64,000 nucleotides of DNA. It comes from Aphanocapsa sp. GSE-SYN-MK-11-07L (GTDB lineage Bacteria; Cyanobacteriota; Cyanobacteriia; Thermosynechococcales; Thermosynechococcaceae). Below the pieces are notes generated by a model. That model ran no database searches. It saw nothing but the letters and a program-made list of their open reading frames with translations, and was not told the DNA's origin. The DNA is taken from NCBI GenBank assembly GCA_019359715.1, contig JAHHGS010000076.1:1-64000 (forward strand), read 5' to 3'. Both the position numbers and the translations under genes were made by a program. Shown here piece after piece: positions 17,809-24,955 of the stretch; the stretch's first letter is position 1, and every line of letters starts with the position of its first letter.

Positions 17809-18438
17809 CTATCCGGCTAACCTGGAGCTGATCACAGCGTAAAAGGGATCGCTGCTGAGCGGCCACCACCCGGAATTAGCGGTCATGACTTCTGGTTGAC
17901 TAAAACCTGGCACCGACTGGAAATAGCCCTTGACCAGTTGAAGGCGATCGCCCTCGGAGCTATCTCGCCAAGCCTGAATTGCCTTTTGGTAAAACATCCG
18001 GTTAGAAAAGCTGACAATTGCCAGCCCACCTGGCTGGAGGACGCGGTGAATTTCGTTAAAAATCGCCTCCGGGTACTGGAGATATTGCACGGAAACCGTA
18101 TTCAGCACCGCATCAAACGATTGGTCTGGCAGCGGCAGCTTCGGGTCTAAGTTCAGATTCTGAACAAAATAATGGTCTAAGCGAGAGTTTTTAGCTAACT
18201 CTTCGCCATTTAGCCCGTGACCTTCAACATGGGCAAATTCCAGCTCGGCGGGCAGATGCGACACCCAGCTACTCATCAGATCCAAAATCCGAGCTTGGGA
18301 CTGGAGTCGCTGAGCGTACAGTTGGGTTAGCCGCTGAATAAAGCCCGGATCGACATGGGTGACAAAGCGGGGATAGTCGTAAAACAGCGCATCGTCTGTC
18401 GCGTCAAGCTTAACGCGCTGATCAGGTCGGAGCAGCAT
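17809..18438 (-). CDS. Class I SAM-dependent methyltransferase (type 11)
   Basis: This 209-residue protein has a Rossmann-like methyltransferase core: ARILDLMSSWVSHLP (motif I region without the classic GxGxG), PDQSFDAVLNTVSVQYL (motif IV) and IHRVLQPGGLAIVSFSN (post-motif). This arrangement recurs in a cyanobacterial/plant UbiE-like group of unknown substrate. It lies 24 bp downstream of ycf4 on the same strand and probably forms an operon with it. The substrate is not predictable. Confidence 0.82.
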   Translation of the reverse strand: MLLRPDQRVKLDATDDALFYDYPRFVTHVDPGFIQRLTQLYAQRLQSQARILDLMSSWVSHLPAELEFAHVEGHGLNGEELAKNSRLDHYFVQNLNLDPKLPLPDQSFDAVLNTVSVQYLQYPEAIFNEIHRVLQPGGLAIVSFSNRMFYQKAIQAWRDSSEGDRLQLVKGYFQSVPGFSQPEVMTANSGWWPLSSDPFYAVISSRLAG

Positions 18439-18462
18439 AGATTCAGTTCTAATCTAAAAGTT

Positions 18463-19029
18463 TCAAAGCCCTTCAATTGGGACGCCCAAGAAGCTGGCGA
18501 TCGCCGCCCCTTGATTTTCGAGTTCTGCCAGCGGCAGCGGTTGCCCCACTCGCGTCAGGGGAATATCGCCTCGTCCTTTAATTTTGAGATAAACCGCCCG
18601 CTTGGGGTTAAAGCCTTCTCGCAACACAATTCGGACGGATTGGACATCGGCGACTCGGCAAGAAATATCAATCCGGCGATTTTTGCCCGGAAAGCCCCAG
18701 CGAAACACCTTTACCATGCCCGCTTCTTTGTCGAACTCGTTAAAGCCTGCCCCCACATCCCAAGCAATCACCAGCCAAAGGTAGGTGGCCAACAGCAGCG
18801 CCGCCACGCCATAAAACCCGATCGCAATTCCCTGTGGAATAAACACGAGGCTTACTGAGTCGCCAAAGGGCAACAGGTTAGCGCCCAAATAGCTGGACAG
18901 TCCGGCCAGAAAAAAGCCAATTCCACCGATGGTCACGACGGTCGCCCACCAATAGTTGCTGAATCGGCGGGAGCCAATCACCTCATAGCGCAACACTGAC
19001 TTGCCTGTGGAAACAGATTGTGTGGCCAT
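18463..19029 (-). CDS. ycf4: Photosystem I assembly protein Ycf4
   Basis: This 188-residue thylakoid protein has two N-terminal transmembrane helices (residues ~27-48 and ~65-90) and a soluble domain with the family blocks GSRRFSNYWWATVV, FPGKNRRIDISC and DVQSVRIVLREGFNPKR. It acts as a scaffold for PSI assembly. The length is typical (about 185). Its upstream region runs into the IS110 element 180 bp away, so the promoter must lie within about 19030-19150. Confidence 0.96.
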   Translation of the reverse strand: MATQSVSTGKSVLRYEVIGSRRFSNYWWATVVTIGGIGFFLAGLSSYLGANLLPFGDSVSLVFIPQGIAIGFYGVAALLLATYLWLVIAWDVGAGFNEFDKEAGMVKVFRWGFPGKNRRIDISCRVADVQSVRIVLREGFNPKRAVYLKIKGRGDIPLTRVGQPLPLAELENQGAAIASFLGVPIEGL

Positions 19030-19210
19030 TTCTGCTAAAAAATTTAATCGTTATTCTTTAGAGTATAAGCCAGCCCGGTTTGGCTCAGCCGATCTTTAAA
19101 ATCGTCAAATTTGCTTGACTTTGCCCAGTTCTTAGTTAAATAGGTCAACTAATTCACTGTAGATGTTTTACCTTGACTGCGATGATTTTATCGCAGCGCA
19201 AAGCTAGGGT

Positions 19211-20431
19211 TTATTTCACCCCTGCCTCTACCAGTTCCCGAAACAGCGCTTTCACCGTCTTAGCGCAGAGTCTTGACCGCGCTAACTTAATGTTGGTTTT
19301 TGCACCTTTCAAATACTCAAAATACTCTTTCAGCGTCCCCTCTACCCTCACGCCGTCTATCTCCCAGCCCGTAGAGGGCAAATTCTTAGGGGTGGCTTGC
19401 TTTGTCTCTATTCGAGTAAAAACCCATTGCCAGAGCGCAGTTCTCACCTGACCTGAGCCAGCCAACCGCGATTGCTTCATCCCTGACTGTTTTTTACCTG
19501 ACCATTCACGGGTTGGACTGCAACCGAGCACCTTTAAGAACCGCCGTTCTGAAAGATGTTTATCCGTCTGCTTGTCAGGGTTCTTCTTACTGCGAGTTCT
19601 GACGACCATCGGTAGCCCATCCTCCCCTAAGAAGTTGCTCAAGGGATAAATGTGACTGAGCAAGATTGCCTCTAGCTTCTGCCCAAATCCAAACCGTGCA
19701 AACACCTTCCGGTAGGGCAAGAATCGAGCGTCTGAAAGCAGGTCTAGCATTTCCCGCGTTAGCTTCTCTTCATGGGGCCAGAGTTGAATTAACAGCGATG
19801 CCATTTCCCTTGTATAGTCAGTGATTCCTGAGCCAATTGTTTCGGCTGCCACCTTGTCATACAGAGCGCTCTTTCGCTCTCCGGCCAGCCAGCCCCAGAA
19901 GACGACCGCGTTTAGTCCTTTGCTTGCCAACTCTGGACACTGCCAAGCTAAATCCTGCCTGATTCGGTTCACTTGGGGGGACTGCATTCGGTTCAAGTGG
20001 TCTAACCGATGGCAGAGTTCCCGCAGCCGTTCCGCAATGGGGTCACGATTTCGCAAAAAGGCCCCAATTTGCCCTTCAAACTGTGCTCCATAGTAGGCCA
20101 GCGCTAGCGCATCCCCTTCATCGTCTTTATTCTCAGACAGGATGGTTTCACGGTAGCGTCTCACCTTGGAGTGAGACACCAGCAGCAGACGGATTCCCGC
20201 TTCTTTCAGCTTGTGACACCAAAATCGGCTGTAGTTGGTTCCGGTCGGTTCCAGAACGCAAGCATCCGGCTTCATTGCCAGCAGAGTTTTCAAGCCCTGC
20301 ACATCCGTCTTTAGCCGCGGAAAGTCGCTCTCAATATAAAGTTTTCCAGGTTCGGGTAAGGGCAATGCTGTATCAATTAAGCAGACAACAACATCAGCCT
20401 TAGAAACATCTAATCCAGCAATTAACGTCAT
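19211..20431 (-). CDS. IS110-family DEDD transposase
   Basis: This 406-residue recombinase starts LIAGLDVSKADVVVCLID, the RuvC-like first Asp of the DEDD domain. It continues with DACVLEPTGTNYSRFW (Glu) and the ETILSENKDDEGDALALA stretch (paired Asp). The C-terminal transposase_20-like part holds KVFARFGFGQKLEAIL and LKVLGCSP; the Ser nucleophile usual in this domain is probably around REWSGKKQSG. The length is a little above the common 330-400. The frame is intact, so it may be active. In characterised IS110 elements the protein works with a bridge RNA transcribed from the non-coding end. Confidence 0.92.
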   Translation of the reverse strand: MTLIAGLDVSKADVVVCLIDTALPLPEPGKLYIESDFPRLKTDVQGLKTLLAMKPDACVLEPTGTNYSRFWCHKLKEAGIRLLLVSHSKVRRYRETILSENKDDEGDALALAYYGAQFEGQIGAFLRNRDPIAERLRELCHRLDHLNRMQSPQVNRIRQDLAWQCPELASKGLNAVVFWGWLAGERKSALYDKVAAETIGSGITDYTREMASLLIQLWPHEEKLTREMLDLLSDARFLPYRKVFARFGFGQKLEAILLSHIYPLSNFLGEDGLPMVVRTRSKKNPDKQTDKHLSERRFLKVLGCSPTREWSGKKQSGMKQSRLAGSGQVRTALWQWVFTRIETKQATPKNLPSTGWEIDGVRVEGTLKEYFEYLKGAKTNIKLARSRLCAKTVKALFRELVEAGVK

Positions 20432-20437
20432 TTAATT

Positions 20438-20640
20438 TGAGTGGGTTGGTTTACGTCGCGACCGGGATATCAGCTTGCGAATCACCCATAAGGACTACTT
20501 ACTTCACTGTCAAAGCTGCCGGTAAAAGGGGTAAAATGCCTACGAATTAGTAAAGGCTCGCGCCAACTTCTTCTCCAAGGCACCCCTACGGATAGGTAGC
20601 GATCCTGTCCGCGAACCCATCAGTTTACTGGTGGGTTTTC
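20438..20640 (-). ncRNA. Candidate IS110 bridge-RNA region
   Basis: This is the non-coding stretch upstream of the transposase start. Read leftward, it opens with a 10-bp hairpin (20628-20637 with 20614-20623, TAAA loop, one wobble). A second imperfect stem with internal loop follows (the CGGACAGG/CCTATCCG region near 20588-20610), and more GC-rich arms continue to about 20540. IS110 members encode a structured bridge RNA in this position that pairs with target and donor DNA. No loop-target pairing could be established by eye, so this is inference from position and structure. Confidence 0.4.
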
Positions 20641-20650
20641 GCTTGCTGGA

Positions 20651-20899
20651 TCAGGCAAGCTCATCAGGCGGTAAAACACTATCCATCAGTTGCCAAAGGC
20701 TTTGTAAAAGCTCGACTTTCTCTTGTGATGAAGCAATGCTGGCAAACTCATTTGCCCTCCGCAACAATGAGGCTTGGACTTGAACTAACGGAACATCCAG
20801 TAAGCGCGCATTTTCTTTGCAGACTTGATTGAAGGCGATCGCCAACAAAATCACCGCATCCTTATGTTTGGCAGTTTCCGCTTGCGATGATCGGCTCAT
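20651..20899 (-). CDS. Small hypothetical protein, leftward operon gene 4
   Basis: This 82-residue protein is predicted mostly helical, with no signal peptide or membrane helix. It overlaps the preceding gene by 4 bp (ATGA), so it is translationally coupled. Not recognised. The stop is about 10 bp from the hairpin that begins the IS110 region, so the operon's terminator may have been displaced by the insertion. Confidence 0.6.
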   Translation of the reverse strand: MSRSSQAETAKHKDAVILLAIAFNQVCKENARLLDVPLVQVQASLLRRANEFASIASSQEKVELLQSLWQLMDSVLPPDELA

Positions 20900-21111
20900 G
20901 GTTCAGCGTCCTCCATCGCGGCCTGAATTTGCCCGATGATTTGCGCTAAAAAGCAGTGTGTCTGCTCTGGTGTAGCTAATTTCATCAGAGAATTGGCTTC
21001 ATCAATGCAAGCTTTCATCACCCCGGCGCTGGGTTGGTCGGTTTTTTCAGCCAGCCGCCCTAGAGCAACTCCCAACGTCACCAGCAGTAAGGCATCATTC
21101 CGGTTCATCAT
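20896..21111 (-). CDS. Small hypothetical protein, leftward operon gene 3
   Basis: This 71-residue helical protein starts MMNRNDALLLVTLGVALGRL. It overlaps both its neighbours by 4 bp. It resembles gene 4 in length and helical character (both have a short hydrophobic first helix and an acidic end), so the two might form a complex, but no family is recognised. Confidence 0.6.
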   Translation of the reverse strand: MMNRNDALLLVTLGVALGRLAEKTDQPSAGVMKACIDEANSLMKLATPEQTHCFLAQIIGQIQAAMEDAEP

Positions 21112-21476
21112 CCGTTTGCCCCCTGGTCTTGAGAAGTGCTTGAGCGGTATTCGCTCATGATGGCTAGCAGATGATGCAACGCCATATAAATCGGCAAGGG
21201 ACAGGTATGCTCTGCCCGAATCGCAATCACATAAGAGGAAATCTCGCCATCGCCATCGCTCATCAGAAAGTCTACTGTCATTGCGTAGTCTTCATCATCA
21301 CCACAGACCACATTGACGGCCTCAATCAGAGCATTGAAAATTTCAAGTTTGGTGACGACGGCATGATAGTCACCGTCACTTTCTCGGATAAATTTTGATT
21401 TTACAAACTGTTTGATCTCGGCCGTCAAATCAAGCGCCTGGGCCTGCTCTAGCTGATTCAGTTCATTTTCATTCAT
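21108..21476 (-). CDS. Hypothetical acidic protein, leftward operon gene 2
   Basis: This 122-residue protein is acidic in its middle (VCGDDEDYAMTVDFLMSDGDGE) and has a hydrophobic segment around CPLPIYMALHHLLAIM that is too short and polar to be clearly transmembrane. It overlaps genes 1 and 3 by 4 bp each. Not recognised. An acidic small protein in an early phage-like operon could be a DNA mimic or an anti-host factor, but nothing here proves it. Confidence 0.6.
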   Translation of the reverse strand: MNENELNQLEQAQALDLTAEIKQFVKSKFIRESDGDYHAVVTKLEIFNALIEAVNVVCGDDEDYAMTVDFLMSDGDGEISSYVIAIRAEHTCPLPIYMALHHLLAIMSEYRSSTSQDQGANG

Positions 21477-21715
21477 GCTGATTTCCTCTTAGTGTGTGAT
21501 TTACGAAAGCGATCGGCGCTGGGACAGATTGACCAGTGAGGCGACCCGTCAGAGTGAACGGGCATCCACCGATCGTTTTGAGTTTTGACCCAGAAGATCC
21601 AACTTCTGCAATCCTTGCATTGTGTTGGCTGAGTCCCTGATGGAATGCGATAGGAGGTCATAGGCGGCATGGGATAATGGGGGCAAATTAAAGAGCAGCT
21701 CTTTGGCGGGTACAC
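21473..21715 (-). CDS. Small zinc-ribbon-like protein, leftward operon gene 1
   Basis: This protein of up to 80 residues has a CxxC knuckle in QCKDCRSWIFWVKTQN and a second Cys after HWSICPSADRF, with an intervening His. Similar small Cys-rich proteins are common on cyanobacterial plasmids and phages. The start is uncertain: ATG at 21715 is the longest, and an ATG at 21670 would still include the whole motif. It is divergent from the repressor-like gene, with the operator cluster between them. Confidence 0.6.
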   Translation of the reverse strand: MYPPKSCSLICPHYPMPPMTSYRIPSGTQPTQCKDCRSWIFWVKTQNDRWMPVHSDGSPHWSICPSADRFRKSHTKRKSA

Positions 21716-21751
21716 CTAGCGGTGTGCCCGTCATTCGTATGCCTATCAAAC

Positions 21752-21778
21752 GTACAACAAATTGTACCTAAAGTACAA
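21752..21778. promoter_or_regulatory. Operator-like cluster of three GTACAA half-sites
   Basis: GTACAA at 21752-21757, its complement TTGTAC at 21762-21767 and GTACAA again at 21773-21778 form two overlapping inverted repeats. The second, ATTGTAC-N5-GTACAAT, has perfect 7-bp arms. The cluster lies in the 78-bp gap between the leftward operon and the rightward helix-turn-helix gene, where a phage-type repressor would bind. Confidence 0.55.
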
Positions 21779-21793
21779 TCAATTATACTTATA

Positions 21794-22048
21794 ATGGTCA
21801 GAAAGACTCAATCACCCCTAGTTCCCCTTATGGCAGTTCGAGGAATTACACAACAGCAAATCGCTGATCACTTAGGCGTTCATGTTCAAACCGTCAAAAA
21901 TTGGATGACTGGTAGAACACAATGTAGGCTGACGCTTGATGAATGGGAATCCTTAGCCCAACTGATGGGCACAAAAGTAGAGCATTTACCCCGCAGTTTT
22001 GCACCACAACCCATCCACGACACCAGCCCTAACCATGAATCAAACTGA
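21794..22048 (+). CDS. XRE-type helix-turn-helix repressor-like protein
   Basis: This 84-residue protein has a clear lambda-repressor-like domain: MAVRGITQQQIADHLGVHV (helices 1-2) then QTVKNWMTGRTQC (recognition helix) and LDEWESLAQLMG. I start it at ATG 21794; the longer frame from 21722 would run through the operator cluster. It is likely the master switch of the element, repressing its own and the divergent promoter. There is no peptidase domain, so induction would not be by RecA-type self-cleavage. Confidence 0.8.
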   Translation: MVRKTQSPLVPLMAVRGITQQQIADHLGVHVQTVKNWMTGRTQCRLTLDEWESLAQLMGTKVEHLPRSFAPQPIHDTSPNHESN

Positions 22049-22295
22049 CATTCAGTTAGGCGACGCGGTAGAGGTGAGATGGCGCGATAGTGAACCGATT
22101 CAAGGCATTGTTGAATGGGTTGGCGGTGCTACTCTCCAAATAGCTGGCCGCTACTACAGCATCCATGACTGTGAGTTGGTGGGCAACCCCTTAAATTTGC
22201 CCACCAACTGCATCCATGATCGCCCCTTTGATCCGGCGATCGCCCTTCTGTGCCCCCTGGTCTTCAACACCCCTGAAACCCTTACCGAGTCATGA
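22035..22295 (+). CDS. Small SH3-like barrel protein, copy 1
   Basis: This 86-residue protein overlaps the repressor gene by 14 bp. The pattern GDAVEVRWRDSEPIQGIVEWVGGATLQIAGRYYSI is a short beta-rich unit; ELVGNPLNLPTN follows. The next gene repeats this whole unit, so the two are a duplication. The unit could be a nucleic-acid-binding barrel, but no family is recognised. Confidence 0.6.
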   Translation: MNQTDIQLGDAVEVRWRDSEPIQGIVEWVGGATLQIAGRYYSIHDCELVGNPLNLPTNCIHDRPFDPAIALLCPLVFNTPETLTES

Positions 22296-22705
22296 TTGGC
22301 AAATGCAACATTGAAGAGGGGGATTGGGTCGAGTTTGACATCGTTCCTGGCAAACCCTATCGGGGCATTGTCACTCAGATCGGCATTGACATGCTGCAAA
22401 TCGATAGCAAGTATTGGATCAAGAGTGGCTTGATGTTGGTGGGCAAACAATTGAGTTTGCCCACCAACTCTCATCCCGATCGCAGCGCCCAGGGGGACAA
22501 GAAAAAATCCCTACCCGCAGGCATACCCGGCGATGCATGGCTTGAACACAAGAAAGTCAACGGTCAAGTTTATCTGCAATACCGCTGGCGTGACCCAGAG
22601 ACGGGTAAAAAGCGATCGCGCTACCTGGGCCGGGCAGATGGCTCAGGTTTAGGAGCAGCCCGCAGCTGCGGCAGCTCACCAGCCAAACCCTCAAAACCTG
22701 GCTGA
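22292..22705 (+). CDS. Small SH3-like barrel protein, copy 2, with C-terminal DUF6788-like tail
   Basis: This 137-residue protein overlaps copy 1 by 4 bp. Residues ~7-60 repeat the barrel unit (GDWVEFDIVPGKPYRGIVTQIG, abbreviated, then LMLVGKQLSLPTN). The remainder, AWLEHKKVNGQVYLQYRW then DPETGKKRSRYLGRA, resembles a short basic motif common on cyanobacterial mobile elements. It ends 10 bp from the recombinase stop, with the two genes converging. Confidence 0.6.
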   Translation: MIGKCNIEEGDWVEFDIVPGKPYRGIVTQIGIDMLQIDSKYWIKSGLMLVGKQLSLPTNSHPDRSAQGDKKKSLPAGIPGDAWLEHKKVNGQVYLQYRWRDPETGKKRSRYLGRADGSGLGAARSCGSSPAKPSKPG

Positions 22706-22715
22706 AACCGGAGGG

Positions 22716-23288
22716 CTACAGAGTATTTACAGCAGCGAGTACCTGCTTATCTGTCACTTCAATGTATTCATCTAGGGATGAGCGATCGCGATGGCCGCTA
22801 ATTTTTTGCAGCACCCATGGGCTGATCGCGTTGTTGGCCAGCCGGGTTAAAAACGTCCGTCTAAAGCTATGAGTGGTAAACCCGCGCTTATCCAGCCCTG
22901 CCCTAACTAATGTGCTACGTAGATTGCTATCAATCGTCCGATGGTCTAGGCAATCCATTGCATCTCGGCCCGGAAACAGATAGCCAGCCACCGGTGGCGA
23001 GTAGGCCTTTAATGCCCGGGCCAAGCTGGGATGGATCGGGACTTGTCGATCGTCAATCTGCCCCTTGCGGGTTTCCTTAGCGTAAAAGATATACTCATGG
23101 GGGATTCTGGCGATTGGATCGCGGTAAACAGACTCAACCCGCAGCTGCCGGATTGCCCCCATCCGTTCACCTGTCCAGTAGGCAATTTCCCAGATCAGCC
23201 GTTGCGACTCTGAGCGAGTCGCCTTCAGTAACCGCTGCCACTCGCTATCAGTAAAAATGCTGGCCTTGCCGCGTCGATTTAACTTCAC
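22716..23288 (-). CDS. Minimal tyrosine recombinase (catalytic domain only)
   Basis: This 190-residue integrase shows all catalytic residues: Arg in TGERMGAIRQLRVE, Lys around YAKETRKGQ, HSFRRTF (H-x-x-R), ISGHRDRSS (second His) and Tyr in DEYIEVTD. The N-terminal core-binding domain of normal phage integrases (about 100-150 residues) is absent, and the ORF begins directly with the catalytic domain (ASIFTDSEWQRLL). Such short integrases occur in cyanobacterial elements. It presumably moves or resolves this element. The palindrome at 23392-23421 lies 100 bp upstream of its start. Confidence 0.85.
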   Translation of the reverse strand: MKLNRRGKASIFTDSEWQRLLKATRSESQRLIWEIAYWTGERMGAIRQLRVESVYRDPIARIPHEYIFYAKETRKGQIDDRQVPIHPSLARALKAYSPPVAGYLFPGRDAMDCLDHRTIDSNLRSTLVRAGLDKRGFTTHSFRRTFLTRLANNAISPWVLQKISGHRDRSSLDEYIEVTDKQVLAAVNTL

Positions 23289-23360
23289 ATCTTTTTCCTA
23301 ACTGACAGGATTAATTACTCATATCCAGCCATAAAATTCAGATTGAATCGTTTGGAATGC

Positions 23361-23421
23361 TTGACAGTCTTATCTTACGCCAATTTTAACTAATGGGATA
23401 TTTTCCGCAAAATATCCCATT
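23361..23421 (+). promoter_or_regulatory. Candidate late promoter with a 13-bp palindromic operator
   Basis: TTGACA at 23361-23366 has a weak -10 (TTTTAA) 17 bp later. It is followed immediately by a perfect 13-bp inverted repeat (23392-23404 with 23409-23421, loop CCGC, core ATGGGATATTTT). The location is right for a promoter of the rightward operon starting at 23486, with an operator over the transcription start. The dyad could instead be a recombination site for the adjacent integrase. Confidence 0.45.
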
Positions 23422-23485
23422 GTCAAAGCTCAGAAAACGTAGGTTAATGAACTTAATTCAGTTCTAAAACCATCCTTTTCTATCC

Positions 23486-24547
23486 ATGCCTTGGGAACTG
23501 TTGAGCGAAAAATTATTGGTGAATGATGTCTGGACAATTAGCGACAGTCCGATCGACACCGAATATTTAAAGCTTGAGTTTGAAGACCCAGACCAAACCG
23601 AGCGAGTCGGTGTGGCCGCCTTTAGTCTGAACGGTGAGCGGGCCTTAACTCAGATTGTCAGAGCCAGCCTTGAGCCGCAAGTGCTGGAATTTAAGCGATT
23701 CGGTATCCTGACTCAGCAAAAAATTGGCTTTCGGCCCTGGAACCCAAGCGCTCAATCCCTCCGAATCAAGGTCTATTGGTGGAACTCGCTTAACGCTGCA
23801 ACCTCTGCCTTATTTGCCCGGTTTACGGGCACGTATTTAGCTGCCCGCAACCTGGCGATTAATCAGCTCATTGAAACCCTAACAACTAAACTGATCTGGC
23901 AAAAATTTGATTGCTTTTACGTTTTTGCCGCTCCCAATGCTGCCGATAGCCTGCTCAACTGGAAAGCTAATTCCTTTAACTGCACCCCGGTCAATAATCC
24001 TACCTTTGCGATTGATCGAGGCTACACCGGCAATACCACCACGTCTTATCTCAATACCAACTTTATCCCGACCGCAGGCACTAATAATTTCACCCGGTTC
24101 AACGCTGGCTTTGGGATTTATTCCCGCACCAATAACGCCTCTGGCACTTGGGCAGATATCGGCAATAGTGGCACGAATATTAGTGAAATTCGTGCGCGCC
24201 GCGTCACTGGAATATCCTATGGCGTCAATAGTAACAATCGCCCAGAAGCAGCCACGGCAATCCCAGACTCTCTAGGGCTGATTTCTGTGTCTCGTTTAAC
24301 CGAAGGCTCTATCTCAGCCTATCGAAATGGCGTTTTAAATGACACGCAAACCTCGAATAATGCCCTAGCTTTGGAACCCAATAGCTTTTTAATTGGGGCC
24401 ACCCGGAATACTACCGTAGCGCCTCAATGGTTTTCGGGTAGACAAATTGCGATGGCGTTTATTGGGGCTGGACTGAGCGCCCAAGAACACAGCGACCTCT
24501 ACGCGGCTGTCCAACTGTACTTGTCCACAATCGGAGCAAGTGTTTAA
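23486..24547 (+). CDS. Virion-surface-like protein with C-terminal lectin/LamG-like region
   Basis: This 353-residue protein has no signal peptide. Residues 1-100 are beta-rich (MPWELLSEKLLVNDVWTI; RVGVAAFSLNGERAL). The second half is Asn/Thr-rich with the concanavalin-like pattern GFGIYSRTN, SVSRLTEGSISAYRNGVL, FLIGATRN, ending MAFIGAGLSAQEHSDLYAAV. That ending is familiar from phage tail and receptor-binding proteins. I infer a host-recognition spike or fibre. It is the first gene of the late-like operon. Confidence 0.65.
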   Translation: MPWELLSEKLLVNDVWTISDSPIDTEYLKLEFEDPDQTERVGVAAFSLNGERALTQIVRASLEPQVLEFKRFGILTQQKIGFRPWNPSAQSLRIKVYWWNSLNAATSALFARFTGTYLAARNLAINQLIETLTTKLIWQKFDCFYVFAAPNAADSLLNWKANSFNCTPVNNPTFAIDRGYTGNTTTSYLNTNFIPTAGTNNFTRFNAGFGIYSRTNNASGTWADIGNSGTNISEIRARRVTGISYGVNSNNRPEAATAIPDSLGLISVSRLTEGSISAYRNGVLNDTQTSNNALALEPNSFLIGATRNTTVAPQWFSGRQIAMAFIGAGLSAQEHSDLYAAVQLYLSTIGASV

Positions 24548-24564
24548 CCTCTAGGAGACTCGTT

Positions 24565-24873
24565 ATGACTGCATTTGTGAAGTCACAATTACCCGATGCG
24601 ATTAACACCGTTGAAGAGTTACTGGTCTGGGCATCCTCAATCCTGGCCGAGCTTAACGCAGGCACTAAAGTCCAAGTTGACCGCTCCAATGTCTTGCGGG
24701 CTGTAGATGCCCGGCCCGCCCTACTCGAAAACGAACCCGTCGATCCTGAGCGGTTTGGGATTGCTGCCTACATCCCCCTAGAACCAACTTGGCGCGGCAG
24801 AAAACCCTGGTTTAACGGAGTGAAAGAACTCTCTACAGATGCGATTCCGAGTGCCTATACCAGTAACTCTTAA
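24565..24873 (+). CDS. Small hypothetical structural-module protein
   Basis: This 102-residue protein starts MTAFVKSQLPDAINTVEELL, 17 bp after the previous gene, with AGGAG upstream. It is soluble, with one helix followed by Pro/Trp-rich sequence (LEPTWRGRKPWFNGVKEL). No family recognised. Its place between the fibre-like gene and the 892-residue gene suggests a virion accessory or chaperone. Confidence 0.65.
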   Translation: MTAFVKSQLPDAINTVEELLVWASSILAELNAGTKVQVDRSNVLRAVDARPALLENEPVDPERFGIAAYIPLEPTWRGRKPWFNGVKELSTDAIPSAYTSNS

Positions 24874-24955
24874 GGCATTACCGCCTCAATTCTGAATCAC
24901 CTCAGACCAGGGATTGATCTCTGTCATCTCTTGTCTCTTCCCTCGCTAATTTGCA

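Larger units (their letters stand above)
19150..20640 (-). mobile_element. IS110-family insertion sequence (boundaries approximate)
   Basis: The element contains one leftward DEDD transposase and a non-coding end of about 200 bp upstream of it, as expected for IS110. IS110 elements lack conventional terminal inverted repeats and target duplications, so I cannot fix the ends; they probably fall in 19040-19210 and 20600-20650. It lies between ycf4 and the first gene of the prophage-like region. Confidence 0.7.
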
